Assembly: GCA_020634935.1 (NCBI GenBank)
Contig: JACKAT010000021.1
Coordinates: forward strand, 1-64,000
DNA length: 64,000 nt
Direction of reading: 5' to 3'
DNA from: Anaerolineales bacterium
GTDB lineage: Bacteria > Chloroflexota > Anaerolineae > 4572-78 > J111
Of the stretch, positions 49,954-58,154 are shown piece by piece. A model generated the notes under the pieces. It was not told the origin of the DNA. It did no database searches and worked only from the letters and a program-made list of their open reading frames with translations. The position numbers and the translations under genes are program-made. Numbering within the stretch: the stretch's first letter is position 1; every line of letters begins with the position of its first letter.

Positions 49954-51579
49954 TTATTTCCTCTGAAACAATTTTCCCCCGGCCAAGGCTAAGGTCGTAA
50001 CCGCCGCGGTGGCCAGAACACCGGCCGCCATTTTTGTTTTAGGCCGGTCAAACCAACCCTCGCGGGATAAGTCGAGCCAGCCCGTAAAAAGCCGTTTGAT
50101 CGGGGGGGTCAAGCGAGTCCGGTTGTAGGCATCGGCCACCTTTCTGATCGCCTCGGCTTGGGTGGGGTAGGGGTGAATAACCGTGGCCAGTGTCTTTAAG
50201 CCCACCTTACCGACCATAGCCAGCGTGACTTCGCTGATCATCTCCCCGGCGTGGCGAGCCACAATCGTGGCTCCTAAAATTTTGTCGGTACCCCGCTGGA
50301 CGTGAATTTTCACAAACCCTTCTTCATCGCCGTCGGCCACGGCGCGATGCACTTCAGCCATCGGTACCGTAAAAGTATCGACCTCCAGGCCCGCTTCGGC
50401 TGCATCGTGAGGATACATGCCCACGTGAGCCACCTCCGGGTCGGTATAAGTCACCCACGGGATCGTTAAAGCGCTGAGCTGCTTGCGGCCCAAGAACAAC
50501 GCATTTTGCAAAACGATCCGGGCGGCGGCATCGGCGGTATGGGTGAACTGGTACTTCATCGCCACATCGCCGGCAGCGTAGACATTGGGATTGCTGGTTT
50601 GGAGATAGTCGTTAACCACTACCCCTTTTTTGTTGTACTCGATGTTGGCCGCTTCAAGGTTCAACCCTTCAATATTCGGCGTCCGGCCCACTGCCGATAG
50701 GATCTCATCAACAGCCATCGTCTTGGCCTGGCCGTCATGCTCAAAGTGAAAAACTTTGTCACAGCCCTCAGTCGAAATCCGTTTAATCTGCGCGTTCAGC
50801 ATCAACTCGATGCCTTCTCGACGCAGCGCCCACTCGACAATTTTAGCGGCCTCTTCATCTTCCCGGCCCAACACTTGAGGCAAAATATCGAACACAACCA
50901 CCTCGCTGCCCAACCGGCGAAACGCCTGAGCTAACTCGCTGCCAATGGGTCCGGCGCCGATCACCCCCAACCGTTTGGGGCGCTGCGTTAGCGAAAAAAC
51001 CGTATGGTTGGTTAGATAGCCGGCCTCGGCCAGCCCCTCGATCGGCAAATGCATGGCTCTCGCGCCAGTGGCAATCAACGCCTTTTGAAAATGCAGGCGT
51101 TTGCTGCCAACCTCCACCGTGTCCGGGCCGGCAAAGCGACCGCCGCCCAGAAAAACGTCGATCCCTAAGCCTTGAAACCGCCAGATCGAATCATCCTTAC
51201 TGAGTTCGGCCCGCACCCGCCGCATGCGCTCCATCGCGGCGGCAAAATGGGCTTCCGTGGCGGCCGGTATCGTCACTCCTAATTCCGAAGCCACGGCATC
51301 GTTAAATACCCGCGAGGCCCGGATGACCGTTTTAGAAGGCACGCAGCCCACGTTGAGGCAATCGCCCCCCAGCAGATCACGTTCGACCAGGGCCACCTTG
51401 GCCCCCAATCCGGTCGCGCCCACCGCCGCCACCAGCCCTGCCGTTCCGCCGCCAATCACCACCAAGTTGTAACGCGGCTTAGGCTCAGGGTTGATCCATT
51501 GGGCCGGGTGAGCATTGGCCAGGAGCGCTTCGTTATATTTATCTTTGGGTAAAAGTTCTACCTCTGGAATATGGCTCAT
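49954..51579 (-). CDS. FAD-dependent pyridine nucleotide-disulfide oxidoreductase, MerA/Lpd-like
   Basis: 541 residues. The FAD motif is VVIGGGTAGLVAAVGA. The redox disulfide is GGDCLNVGCVPSKT. The NAD(P) motif is GVIGAGPIGSELAQAF, and the C-terminal interface carries HPYPTQAEAIRKV. It resembles mercuric reductases in this core, but there is no N-terminal heavy-metal domain and no C-terminal Cys pair, so mercury reduction is unlikely. Instead an extra C-terminal hydrophobic helix (AAGVLATAAVTTLALAGG) probably tethers it to the membrane. The TVP38 membrane protein gene lies upstream on the same strand; this pair is often seen together. Confidence 0.87.
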   Translation of the reverse strand: MSHIPEVELLPKDKYNEALLANAHPAQWINPEPKPRYNLVVIGGGTAGLVAAVGATGLGAKVALVERDLLGGDCLNVGCVPSKTVIRASRVFNDAVASELGVTIPAATEAHFAAAMERMRRVRAELSKDDSIWRFQGLGIDVFLGGGRFAGPDTVEVGSKRLHFQKALIATGARAMHLPIEGLAEAGYLTNHTVFSLTQRPKRLGVIGAGPIGSELAQAFRRLGSEVVVFDILPQVLGREDEEAAKIVEWALRREGIELMLNAQIKRISTEGCDKVFHFEHDGQAKTMAVDEILSAVGRTPNIEGLNLEAANIEYNKKGVVVNDYLQTSNPNVYAAGDVAMKYQFTHTADAAARIVLQNALFLGRKQLSALTIPWVTYTDPEVAHVGMYPHDAAEAGLEVDTFTVPMAEVHRAVADGDEEGFVKIHVQRGTDKILGATIVARHAGEMISEVTLAMVGKVGLKTLATVIHPYPTQAEAIRKVADAYNRTRLTPPIKRLFTGWLDLSREGWFDRPKTKMAAGVLATAAVTTLALAGGKLFQRK

Positions 51580-51611
51580 ATCGATTTCTCCATCGAGGAA
51601 TGTAATTTGAT

Positions 51612-51727
51612 AACCTCAGTTCGAGAATTGCCGAAATAGACAGGATTAACAGGATTTGAAAGATGAAAAATAGGTAAAAATCTTCTAAATCTTGCCGAAG
51701 GTTCTGTCTAATTATCGAACTCAGGTT
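51612..51727. repeat. Inverted-repeat element between TVP38 and oxidoreductase genes
   Basis: Outer arms AACCTCAGTTCGA (51612-51624) and TCGAACTCAGGTT (51715-51727) match at 12 of 13 bases. Inner arms TAGACAG (51637-51643) and CTGTCTA (51704-51710) match exactly. The interior contains AGGATTAACAGGATT, a repeat motif seen in many genomes. It is a likely non-autonomous element. Confidence 0.55.
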
Positions 51728-51822
51728 GATAACTTTGATATTTCGAGATGGGGTAATTGGTAATTAGAGAACAGCCATTTACCAATTACTAATTACCAGG
51801 TATGCGGATTTTATCTAAATAC

Positions 51823-52602
51823 TTACCGAGCTTCCCGCTTCTTGAAGTAGCGCGAAATCACCAGACTGACCACAAAAATAACCACGCCAAAGGCCAGCAC
51901 CCACGGGTTAAATTCCGGCGATTTACCTTCGAGTAGGTCGGTAATCGTGAGCGAGGCCCCAAACGAGACAAAGGCAATCGTACCCGGTATGGAGCCCAGG
52001 AACGTGGCCAGAATAAAGGGTTTCCAATTGATCCGCAAGAATCCGGCCAGATAGTTAACCAGATCATACGGTAAAAAGATGAAGCGCATGACCAAAATCG
52101 TCTCAAAGCTATTTTGCCGCATGCGGTCGGTATAGCGTTGGATCACATTTGAATTGTCACCCGCGGCCTCTTTGAGCAGCCCCTTGCCAAAGTAACGCCC
52201 CACCAAATAAGCCACCGTCGCCGACGTATTGCTGGCGATGATGGTGTACAGAACAGCCAGGGCCAGATTATAAATCGAACCACTGCCAAAAACGGCCCCG
52301 GCGGTGACGGTCAAAACCGTGGCCGGGAAAAAGATGATCGGGCGCAGCGCGTAAATCAGAATGTAGAGCAGCACCCCATACGGCGATTGAAGCAGCCCCA
52401 CCATCTCGGCCACGGCTTTGGTCGGGGTCAGATCATTGCTGATGTAATACCAGGCGTAACCACCCAACAACAGCAGCCAAATGGCCAACGCCGCCAACTT
52501 TGGCCAATTTCGGCTCAAAAACGACTCATCAGCTTCCACCGCCGGTTGACCCTCTTGTTCAAGCATCGGCGATTCACTATCACGCTCTAGATCGATTAGC
52601 AT
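51823..52602 (-). CDS. TVP38/TMEM64 (VTT-domain) membrane protein
   Basis: 259 residues from the ATG at 52602, supported by GAGGG eight bases upstream; the frame extends 24 codons further without a site. Six helices include the family features GVLLYILIYALRPIIFFPAT, then GSGSIYNLALAVLYTI with the glycine-rich re-entrant loop, and RFIFLPYDLVNYLAG. VTT-domain proteins are related to DedA and to eukaryotic lipid scramblases. The upstream position relative to the FAD oxidoreductase suggests co-transcription. Confidence 0.87.
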   Translation of the reverse strand: MLIDLERDSESPMLEQEGQPAVEADESFLSRNWPKLAALAIWLLLLGGYAWYYISNDLTPTKAVAEMVGLLQSPYGVLLYILIYALRPIIFFPATVLTVTAGAVFGSGSIYNLALAVLYTIIASNTSATVAYLVGRYFGKGLLKEAAGDNSNVIQRYTDRMRQNSFETILVMRFIFLPYDLVNYLAGFLRINWKPFILATFLGSIPGTIAFVSFGASLTITDLLEGKSPEFNPWVLAFGVVIFVVSLVISRYFKKREAR

Positions 52603-52673
52603 TATACTATCCCTCTGAAAATAAAGGTCTGGGCATCTTGGAGCATCAAAGCTCTGCTTTGATCGGTTTGACA

Positions 52674-52693
52674 AAGCCAGCTTTGTCGCTCCG
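52674..52693. repeat. 20-bp repeat shared with 25587-25606
   Basis: AAGCCAGCTTTGTCGCTCCG, exact inverted copy of the sequence after proS. A second partial copy, ATCTTTGTCGCTCCG, follows at about 52701-52715, so it is locally duplicated upstream of the TVP38 gene. Confidence 0.6.
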
Positions 52694-52895
52694 ACAAGCC
52701 ATCTTTGTCGCTCCGATAAATATCATTGTAATCTATTGTTATTCAGCTTTATTACGCAATTATTAAGACTGGGGAGAATCATTCCAGCCAGACCTGACAG
52801 GCCGTCAATTGAATTCTGGCATTTATGATAACGTGAACTGGGGAAAATAGTATGTAAGTTAGCTCACGTTGTGCGGAGAGTAATTATCGTACAAC

Positions 52896-53495
52896 TTAAT
52901 CAAACACCGCGCACGCCCGGCGCACCGCCTCGACGATAATGCGATGTTCGGCCGCGTGCATCCGCGCCTCAAAGGTGTCGAGCGTGTCATCCGGGTCGAT
53001 CGGCACCACCTCTTGAGCGATAACCGGCCCGGCATCGACCTCCGGCACGGCGTAGTGAACCATACAACCGCTGTGGGTGATTTCGCCCTGCTGATACGCC
53101 TCGAACGCCCGGCCAATGGCCTCGGTGCCGGGAAAAGTATCGGGCAGCGCCGGGTGGAGGTTGATCACCCGATTGGGGAAGCGGTCTAAAAATGCTGGCG
53201 AAAGCACCAGCATCCAACCGGCCAGCACAATCAGATCCGGCTCGAAAACCTCAACCCGTTCGGCCAGATCAGCATCGTAAGCCCGGCGATCACGATCAGC
53301 CTCGAGGTAGGGTTTCAACGGAAAATAAACCGTCGGCACACCGGCCTGTTCGGCCCGAGTGAGCCCATACGCCTGCTGGCGATTGGAAACAACAGCCACC
53401 ACCTCCGCCGCCAAGGTCTTTTGAGCGACCGAGTCTAAAATAGCTTGTAAATTGGTACCTGATCCTGAGATGAGGACGACTAATCGACAGGGCAT
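52896..53495 (-). CDS. purN: Phosphoribosylglycinamide formyltransferase
   Basis: A 199-residue enzyme of purine synthesis that transfers a formyl group from 10-formyl-THF to GAR. VLISGSGTNLQAILD (phosphate site), VVSNRQQAYGL, NLHPALPDTFPGTEAI (catalytic His region) and the Asp in VHYAVPEVDAGPVIA are all present. AGGAG is seven bases before the ATG. purM lies on the same strand 3.5 kb upstream; these two are often adjacent, and here relics and repeats separate them. Confidence 0.95.
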   Translation of the reverse strand: MPCRLVVLISGSGTNLQAILDSVAQKTLAAEVVAVVSNRQQAYGLTRAEQAGVPTVYFPLKPYLEADRDRRAYDADLAERVEVFEPDLIVLAGWMLVLSPAFLDRFPNRVINLHPALPDTFPGTEAIGRAFEAYQQGEITHSGCMVHYAVPEVDAGPVIAQEVVPIDPDDTLDTFEARMHAAEHRIIVEAVRRACAVFD

Positions 53496-53724
53496 TCGAT
53501 ACTCCTGGGAGAGATTAGAGATGGGAGATTAGGAGATTTTTTATTCAACTTCCTAACGCTCACCCATTGCTACGTAAATGTTGGCAAAGAGAGGTAAAGC
53601 ATAGCATCAAGGCTTTACAATGGCAAGCGACTGATCGAGGCGAGACAACCAAACCGCATAGCCGGTTCGCCCGGATAATTAGGCTGGGAGAGGGTACTTG
53701 CTACGATGTTACTTCGATCACTTT

Positions 53725-53913
53725 TCATTCAGGTTTAATTGTTTCCGCATCAGGGTAAATGATGGCGTCAATCTCCGCCAGCACATCATTCAAATCCGGT
53801 GATTCAGCCTCAACCACAGAGTCGCCTACGTGTTTATGAGCCGGAAATGTAGATAGGTGAGGATAATGAGGAGAATTGTCATACCGTGCGTTTGGTTTTA
53901 ATAAAAAAATCAT
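53725..53913 (-). pseudogene. C-terminal part of a TumE-like (DUF6516) toxin
   Basis: 62 residues. The segment ARYDNSPHYPHLSTFPAHKH then VVEAESPDLNDVLAEID is the usual C-terminal half of DUF6516 proteins (RYDNxPHxxxxxTFPHHKH), which have about 110-120 residues. The N-terminal half is absent: the upstream sequence already belongs to the partner gene, which overlaps by 35 bp. A deletion probably removed the 5' part. The family call is from pattern memory. Confidence 0.6.
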
Positions 53914-54142
53914 ACGTGGCTACCCATTCAGTACAGTGTTGCAATTCATCATTAAGCGAGCCTGTTTGATATTTTTCATAAAAATCTGCGGACAGCATTT
54001 GATATTTTTGCTCAAATTCCCATAAGTTGTTGGCTAACTCTAGTAAATCATCAACGGGATTCGTATTGGCCATTGCTTCGGCTAACACCTTTTGGAACTC
54101 ATCCGTAGGCGGTAGTTCATTTTCATAGGTTAATTTGGACAC
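53879..54142 (-). CDS. Probable antitoxin-like partner of the DUF6516 relic
   Basis: 87 residues, acidic and helical: DLLELANNLWEFEQKYQMLS, then ADFYEKYQTGSLNDELQHCT and EWVATYDFF. Proteins with a FEKKYGxSSxxFYxKW...EWAxxYE pattern often precede DUF6516 genes, which supports the pairing. The GTG at 54142 has GGAG six bases upstream, and TATAAT (minus strand, 54330-54325) could be its -10. It seems intact, while its partner is truncated. Confidence 0.6.
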   Translation of the reverse strand: MSKLTYENELPPTDEFQKVLAEAMANTNPVDDLLELANNLWEFEQKYQMLSADFYEKYQTGSLNDELQHCTEWVATYDFFIKTKRTV

Positions 54143-54157
54143 GATATTCTCCTTAGA

Positions 54158-54282
54158 ACTTACGCAGTTCGAGTTTTTTTAACCACGAATTACACGAATT
54201 TTCACAAATTTTTATCCTTTTTTCGTGTAATTCGTGCAATTCGTGGTTGATTTTAAAGCCTGAACCCTTCAACTGCGTAACT
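54158..54282. repeat. ACTTACGC-ended element, copy 1
   Basis: ACTTACGCAGTT (54158-54169) and AACTGCGTAACT (54271-54282) are inverted ends with 11 of 12 matches. Inside, AACCACGAATT (54181-54191) pairs with AATTCGTGGTT (54238-54248), plus further TTCGTGTAATTCGTG repeats. No coding sequence. The element lies just upstream of the antitoxin-like gene. Confidence 0.65.
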
Positions 54283-54330
54283 CATACTCCTTACACAATC
54301 AACAAGTCCTGAGGCTTTCTTTACATTATA

Positions 54331-54407
54331 CCACAGCCCTGCCCAAATCACGGCTGTGGCCTACCATACAAAAAGAAAACCCACGAAGTCGGGATCACTT
54401 CACAGGG
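54331..54407. terminator. Two hairpins, one with a minus-strand T tract
   Basis: CCACAGCC (54331-54338) pairs with GGCTGTGG (54352-54359). Next to it, GAAGT (54385-54389) pairs with ACTTC (54397-54401), extended by CCC/GGG, and on the minus strand runs into TTTTCTTTTT (54379-54370). This looks like a minus-strand terminator, but I see no gene upstream that it would serve. The remaining stretch from 54408 to 54763 shows no gene. Confidence 0.4.
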
Positions 54408-54763
54408 CTTTTACTGTTTTGTTCATTCCCTCATTACAAGGCTGAAATTTGCCTGCATGGGTAAATGGACGGAGATGGAAAGAGTGGCAATCCCTCACCA
54501 TCTCACCCACCATCGCCGGCGGTCGAGACCCAAGGCTGTGATACAAAGAGCCTTCTCTAAGCCGTAACGACAACGTCGCTAATTTCGCTGGGATGTAGCC
54601 ATAGGTAATCTCTGACCTCTAAATTCATTCGGTCCAATTCGGTTAAGTATCCCTTCACCGACAAACGATAATTGGCCGGATTAGTTTCTACTTACCTTAA
54701 ATACCTCACTTGCTGCTGAAAATAAGTAATCCGTTCCAACGTTACTTGTAATTCTCGATCATT

Positions 54764-54909
54764 GTAGGACTTACGCCGTTGGCATGTCATTTCGTAGCCG
54801 AAGGCGGAGAAATCCCTACAGCATCGGTTTGCAACCAAAGATTTTAGGGATTTCTCGCTCATTCTTCGCTCGAAATGACATGGTCCGATGTCAAGTGCGT
54901 AACGCCTAC
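54764..54909. repeat. ACTTACGC-ended element, copy 2
   Basis: Ends GTAGGACTTACGC (54764-54776) and GCGTAACGCCTAC (54897-54909) match at 11 of 13. Two perfect internal stems are present: CATGTCATTTCG (54783-54794) with 54871-54882, and AGAAATCCCTA (54808-54818) with 54845-54855. No coding sequence is supported here or in the rest of the gap to 55225. Confidence 0.65.
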
Positions 54910-55225
54910 ATTGTTAATCATTCTTTATCACCTCAACAATGCCTCGTTGATTTCCATCACGTTTTAATTGCCAATGAGCGACTGTCGCTTCTTCCTCTTC
55001 AAAGGCCGCTAAACGCCGTATCCAGAAAATACTCGCCCTTCGTAATTCTGAGTAACAAAGTGGTCAAAGATGAGGGTAACCTCGAACAATCAAGAAGACT
55101 GAAAGCGCCAAAATCAATCCCGAAAAACGGCAAATATGGGCGGTCGCATGCAACCGCTGGCTAGCTGGCGATTTGGCGATGTCTATGAATCGAAAGTGCA
55201 TTAGGTAAAGTGAAAGCTTCCTCCA

Positions 55226-55702
55226 TCACTTGTTCTGGCTATCAATATCCTTATTCACTCGATCCAACCGTGCTAAATAGCTTAAGTGTGCGTGAACAAG
55301 TAGGTAGACAATAACAGTAAAGATCACACCCGCAAGGTTAGAGAAATGATAGAAGATAACTGCTATCCCAAACGTCGAGAGGAACACGCCCCAGGTCGCC
55401 GCGTGATTATCCATGCTCCAAGTAACTATGTTCATACGTTCTAGCTTGCTCTGCTCATTCCAAACACTAAATGCGAGGAGTGGAATAGCAGCTGCAAATA
55501 AAATGGTCGAAGTATGTAGAAAGATATCAAGACTATCGCTACTCAAGAGCTGAGCTACAATTACTGTATCTAATCCCAACAATCCACCTTGGGTCACGAT
55601 ATTGTACCGAATACTCCTTTCGTCAGGCTTGTGCGGCTCTCCCCAGGTGGAGATTCTCGTCCATTCTCTCAACCGTTTTTGAAGACTTTGCAAGTAAGAC
55701 AT
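55226..55702 (-). CDS. Membrane protein of unknown function
   Basis: 158 residues. A basic N-terminus (LQSLQKRLREWTRISTW) is followed by four hydrophobic helices (GLLGLDTVIVAQLL, ILFAAAIPLLAFSVW, WGVFLSTFGIAVIFYHFS and LAGVIFTVIVYLLVHAHL) and a charged tail. No family recognised. A single gene among repeat elements between purN and purM, so it may have arrived with them. Confidence 0.6.
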   Translation of the reverse strand: MSYLQSLQKRLREWTRISTWGEPHKPDERSIRYNIVTQGGLLGLDTVIVAQLLSSDSLDIFLHTSTILFAAAIPLLAFSVWNEQSKLERMNIVTWSMDNHAATWGVFLSTFGIAVIFYHFSNLAGVIFTVIVYLLVHAHLSYLARLDRVNKDIDSQNK

Positions 55703-55991
55703 AGTCTAGCTCCTTAGCTGACAATATCGTCTATATTAAAAATTTGTTCTTGTACCGAAAGTGGTGTGCCGGCTTTCTCTAAAGTTGCATTTTGTTCACA
55801 ATCCCGCTCCACAGCTAGATTGCACGCTTCTCCGACAATTATATAACATCTCAGTTTCACAATCTACACGATCTTCCACCCTCCAAACGGTTTCTTCAAC
55901 AGGGGCGGCTATCTTTAATGCCCTTATATTTCATAAGCGCACAATTGTTTCGTCCACGACCTTAAAATTTGAATATAACCATTGACATATG

Positions 55992-56125
55992 AGTTACGCA
56001 GTTGGAAGAAACCAGACCCTAAAGGTTTTATAAGGCATCTTTAAGACAAAATATAAGCGCGATTGCTTCATGATTTTGCTTGAAAGGTGACTTCGGAAAC
56101 CTTTAGGGTCTCGAACTGCGTAAGT
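55992..56125. repeat. ACTTACGC-ended element, copy 3
   Basis: Ends AGTTACGCAGTT (55992-56003) and AACTGCGTAAGT (56114-56125), 11 of 12 matching. An internal 15-bp stem AGACCCTAAAGGTTT (56014-56028) pairs exactly with 56097-56111. The same internal arms, one base different, form the hairpin at 112-158. Confidence 0.65.
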
Positions 56126-56220
56126 TCTATGACACTTAGGCCCAGAAGATTGAATAGGCGTTTAAACATAACCCCGCTTTGGTCTGAATCTATTCATAAA
56201 AGGCGAATCTATTGGAAATC

Positions 56221-56700
56221 GCGTCGATCGGTCCCTAAAAATTGGCGATCATTGAGTAATCGCGCCGATCTATTCGTAAAATTGTCCGATCATTAAGAAA
56301 CCGCGCTGATTTATCCGTAACATTGGCAATAATTACGTGACCGTTGCGAAATATTCAAGAAAAGTTGGAATATTTATGTGACCGTTGGAATTTATCCGTA
56401 ACATTGGCGATAATTACGTGGCCGTTGCAAAATATTCAAGAAAAATTGGAATATTTATGTGACCGTTGGGATTTATCCGTAACATTGGCGATAATTACGT
56501 GACCGTTGCGAAATATTCAAGAAAAATTGGAATATTTATGTAACCGTTGGAATTTGTCCGTAACATTGGCGATAATTCGGTAACGGCACCGATCTAATCG
56601 TGTAAAATGGAAAAACCCAAGAAATCGCGCCGATCGGTTCACAAAAATGGGCGATCATTCAGTCATCGAGGGGATCTGTCGCCAAAAATTCATGATCATT
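56221..56700. repeat. Higher-order tandem array, 40/41-bp steps in 81-bp units
   Basis: GCG(C/T)CGATC-type starts occur at 56221, 56262 and 56303. Then GTTG starts follow at 56343, 56384, 56424, 56465, 56505 and 56546, so steps alternate 41 and 40 bp. In the centre two diverged units form an 81-bp repeat: TCCGTAACATTGG is at 56314, 56395, 56476 and, in slightly altered context, 56557. Diverged 41-bp units resume at 56627 and 56668. Units share an ATTGGCGATNATT-like core. There is no reading frame, and no repeat-spacer pattern as in CRISPR. Degenerate units extend back to about 56180. Confidence 0.8.
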
Positions 56701-56779
56701 CAAAATTTTCCGCAAACATCGAAAATCCGAACCTAAAACATCGAATTTTTGGCCCAATCATCGGTAGGCAGATCTGCAC

Positions 56780-56911
56780 TAAACCGTGGTGAAGAAAAAT
56801 TAGACAGAATTGACACGATTTACCGAATTATGACCGATAAAATCGTGATAATCTTGTCAATTCTGTCGATTATTGGGTCGATCTTCCATCATCTCCCGTT
56901 ACCACGGTTTA
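56780..56911. repeat. Nested inverted repeat next to the tandem array
   Basis: Outer arms TAAACCGTGGT (56780-56790) and ACCACGGTTTA (56901-56911), inner arms GACAGAATTGACA (56803-56815) and TGTCAATTCTGTC (56855-56867), all perfect. The 132-bp structure resembles a small mobile-element relic. The rest up to purM (56912-57049) holds nothing recognisable. Confidence 0.55.
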
Positions 56912-57049
56912 ATGTTGGGCTACCATCGGTAATTAGGACCCAGATTTTGGAATTTTCCCCCTAATCCCTACTCCATACTTCCTACTCCCCGATTTGGACG
57001 GCCAGGTGTCAACTTGAGTTATGTATGGGGACAGCATAGCAGGCAAAAC

Positions 57050-58075
57050 CTATCCCGCCACCACCACCCCATCACCACCGGCGTCAATCTGCCCGACGAT
57101 AAACACATCGTCACCTAGCGCGGCCTGCGCTGCCGCGACCGCATCGGGCGGCACAACCACCAGCATGCCCAACCCCATATTAAAGGCGTGAAACATCTCC
57201 GCCGCCGGAATGTCGCCCTGCTGCTGAATCAGGCCAAAGATAGGCGGTTCGGGCCAGGTCCCACGTTGGATAGCTGCGCCCAGGCCGCTCGGCAAAATGC
57301 GCGGTAGGTTATCGATCACCCCGCCGCCGGTGATGTGGGCCAACCCGCGCACAGTTACCCCGGCCGCCAGCAGACGGCGCACCGGCTCCAGATAGCATCG
57401 ATGAACCGCCAACAGCGCCTCGCCAATCGAGCCGCCCAGCTCCGGGTGTGGGGCTTCCCAATCCAACCCGTCGAGCATCTTCCGGGCCAGCGAGTAACCG
57501 TTGGTGTGCAGCCCGGTGGAAGGTAATCCCAAGATAACATCCCCCGTTTCGATGGTCGATCCGTCGATAAGCTGATCACGCTCAACCACGCCGACAATAG
57601 TACCGGCCAGATCAATCTCCCCCGGCTCATACACGCCCGGCATTTCGGCGGTTTCGCCGCCCAATAAAGCGCAGCCGGCCGCTTGACAGGCCGCGGCCAC
57701 GCCACCCACAATCGAGGCGATCTGCGCCGGATTCAATTTCGAGGCGGCCACGTAATCGAGGAAAAAGAGGGGGCGCGCGCCCTGCACCAAAATATCGTTG
57801 ACGCAGTGGTTGACTAAATCCTGACCAATCGTATCCCAACGGTTTAGCCGGGCAGCGACTTTGGTCTTAGTGCCGACGCCGTCGGTCGAGGCCACCAGCA
57901 CCGGTCCGGCCATCGCTTTTAACTGGGCGGCGTCAAACAACCCGCCGAACGCGCCCAAACCGGCCAGAACCTCCGGCGTATAAGTCGCTTGCACAGCGGC
58001 TTTCATCATCTCTGTGGCCCGCTGGCCGGCGGCAATATCCACTCCGGCGCGGGCGTAGGCATCTTGTTGGCTCAC
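57050..58075 (-). CDS. purM: Phosphoribosylformylglycinamidine cyclo-ligase
   Basis: A 341-residue ATP-dependent enzyme that closes the imidazole ring to form AIR in purine synthesis. The N-terminal YARAGVDIAAGQRATEMMK, GTDGVGTKTKVA (in the form ASTDGVGTKTKVA), the VNDILVQGARPLFFLDYVA segment, GGETAEMPGVY and HITGGGVIDNLPRILP are all in place. Length is normal. It should function with purN at 52896, though 3.5 kb of mostly non-coding DNA now separates them. Confidence 0.95.
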   Translation of the reverse strand: MSQQDAYARAGVDIAAGQRATEMMKAAVQATYTPEVLAGLGAFGGLFDAAQLKAMAGPVLVASTDGVGTKTKVAARLNRWDTIGQDLVNHCVNDILVQGARPLFFLDYVAASKLNPAQIASIVGGVAAACQAAGCALLGGETAEMPGVYEPGEIDLAGTIVGVVERDQLIDGSTIETGDVILGLPSTGLHTNGYSLARKMLDGLDWEAPHPELGGSIGEALLAVHRCYLEPVRRLLAAGVTVRGLAHITGGGVIDNLPRILPSGLGAAIQRGTWPEPPIFGLIQQQGDIPAAEMFHAFNMGLGMLVVVPPDAVAAAQAALGDDVFIVGQIDAGGDGVVVAG

Positions 58076-58154
58076 ATCGGTTTCCTTTTTGTGCGTTTTA
58101 CTAATTTGTAAGACACACTTAAGTTTGTCTTACGCCACGCCGAATTATTACATC

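Noticed and set aside
49954..51579. True mercuric reductase (merA)
   Set aside because: No heavy-metal-associated domain, no C-terminal Cys pair, no mer genes nearby.
54784..55164. Open frame of 126 codons
   Set aside because: Its start lies inside a palindromic repeat element and the product shows no recognisable pattern or ribosome-binding site.
56087..56296. Short open frames entering the tandem array
   Set aside because: Alternating 40/41-bp steps break any frame; there are no start signals.
56221..56700. 40/41-bp array as a CRISPR
   Set aside because: Every part of each unit is related to the others, with gradual divergence rather than a constant repeat and unrelated spacers.
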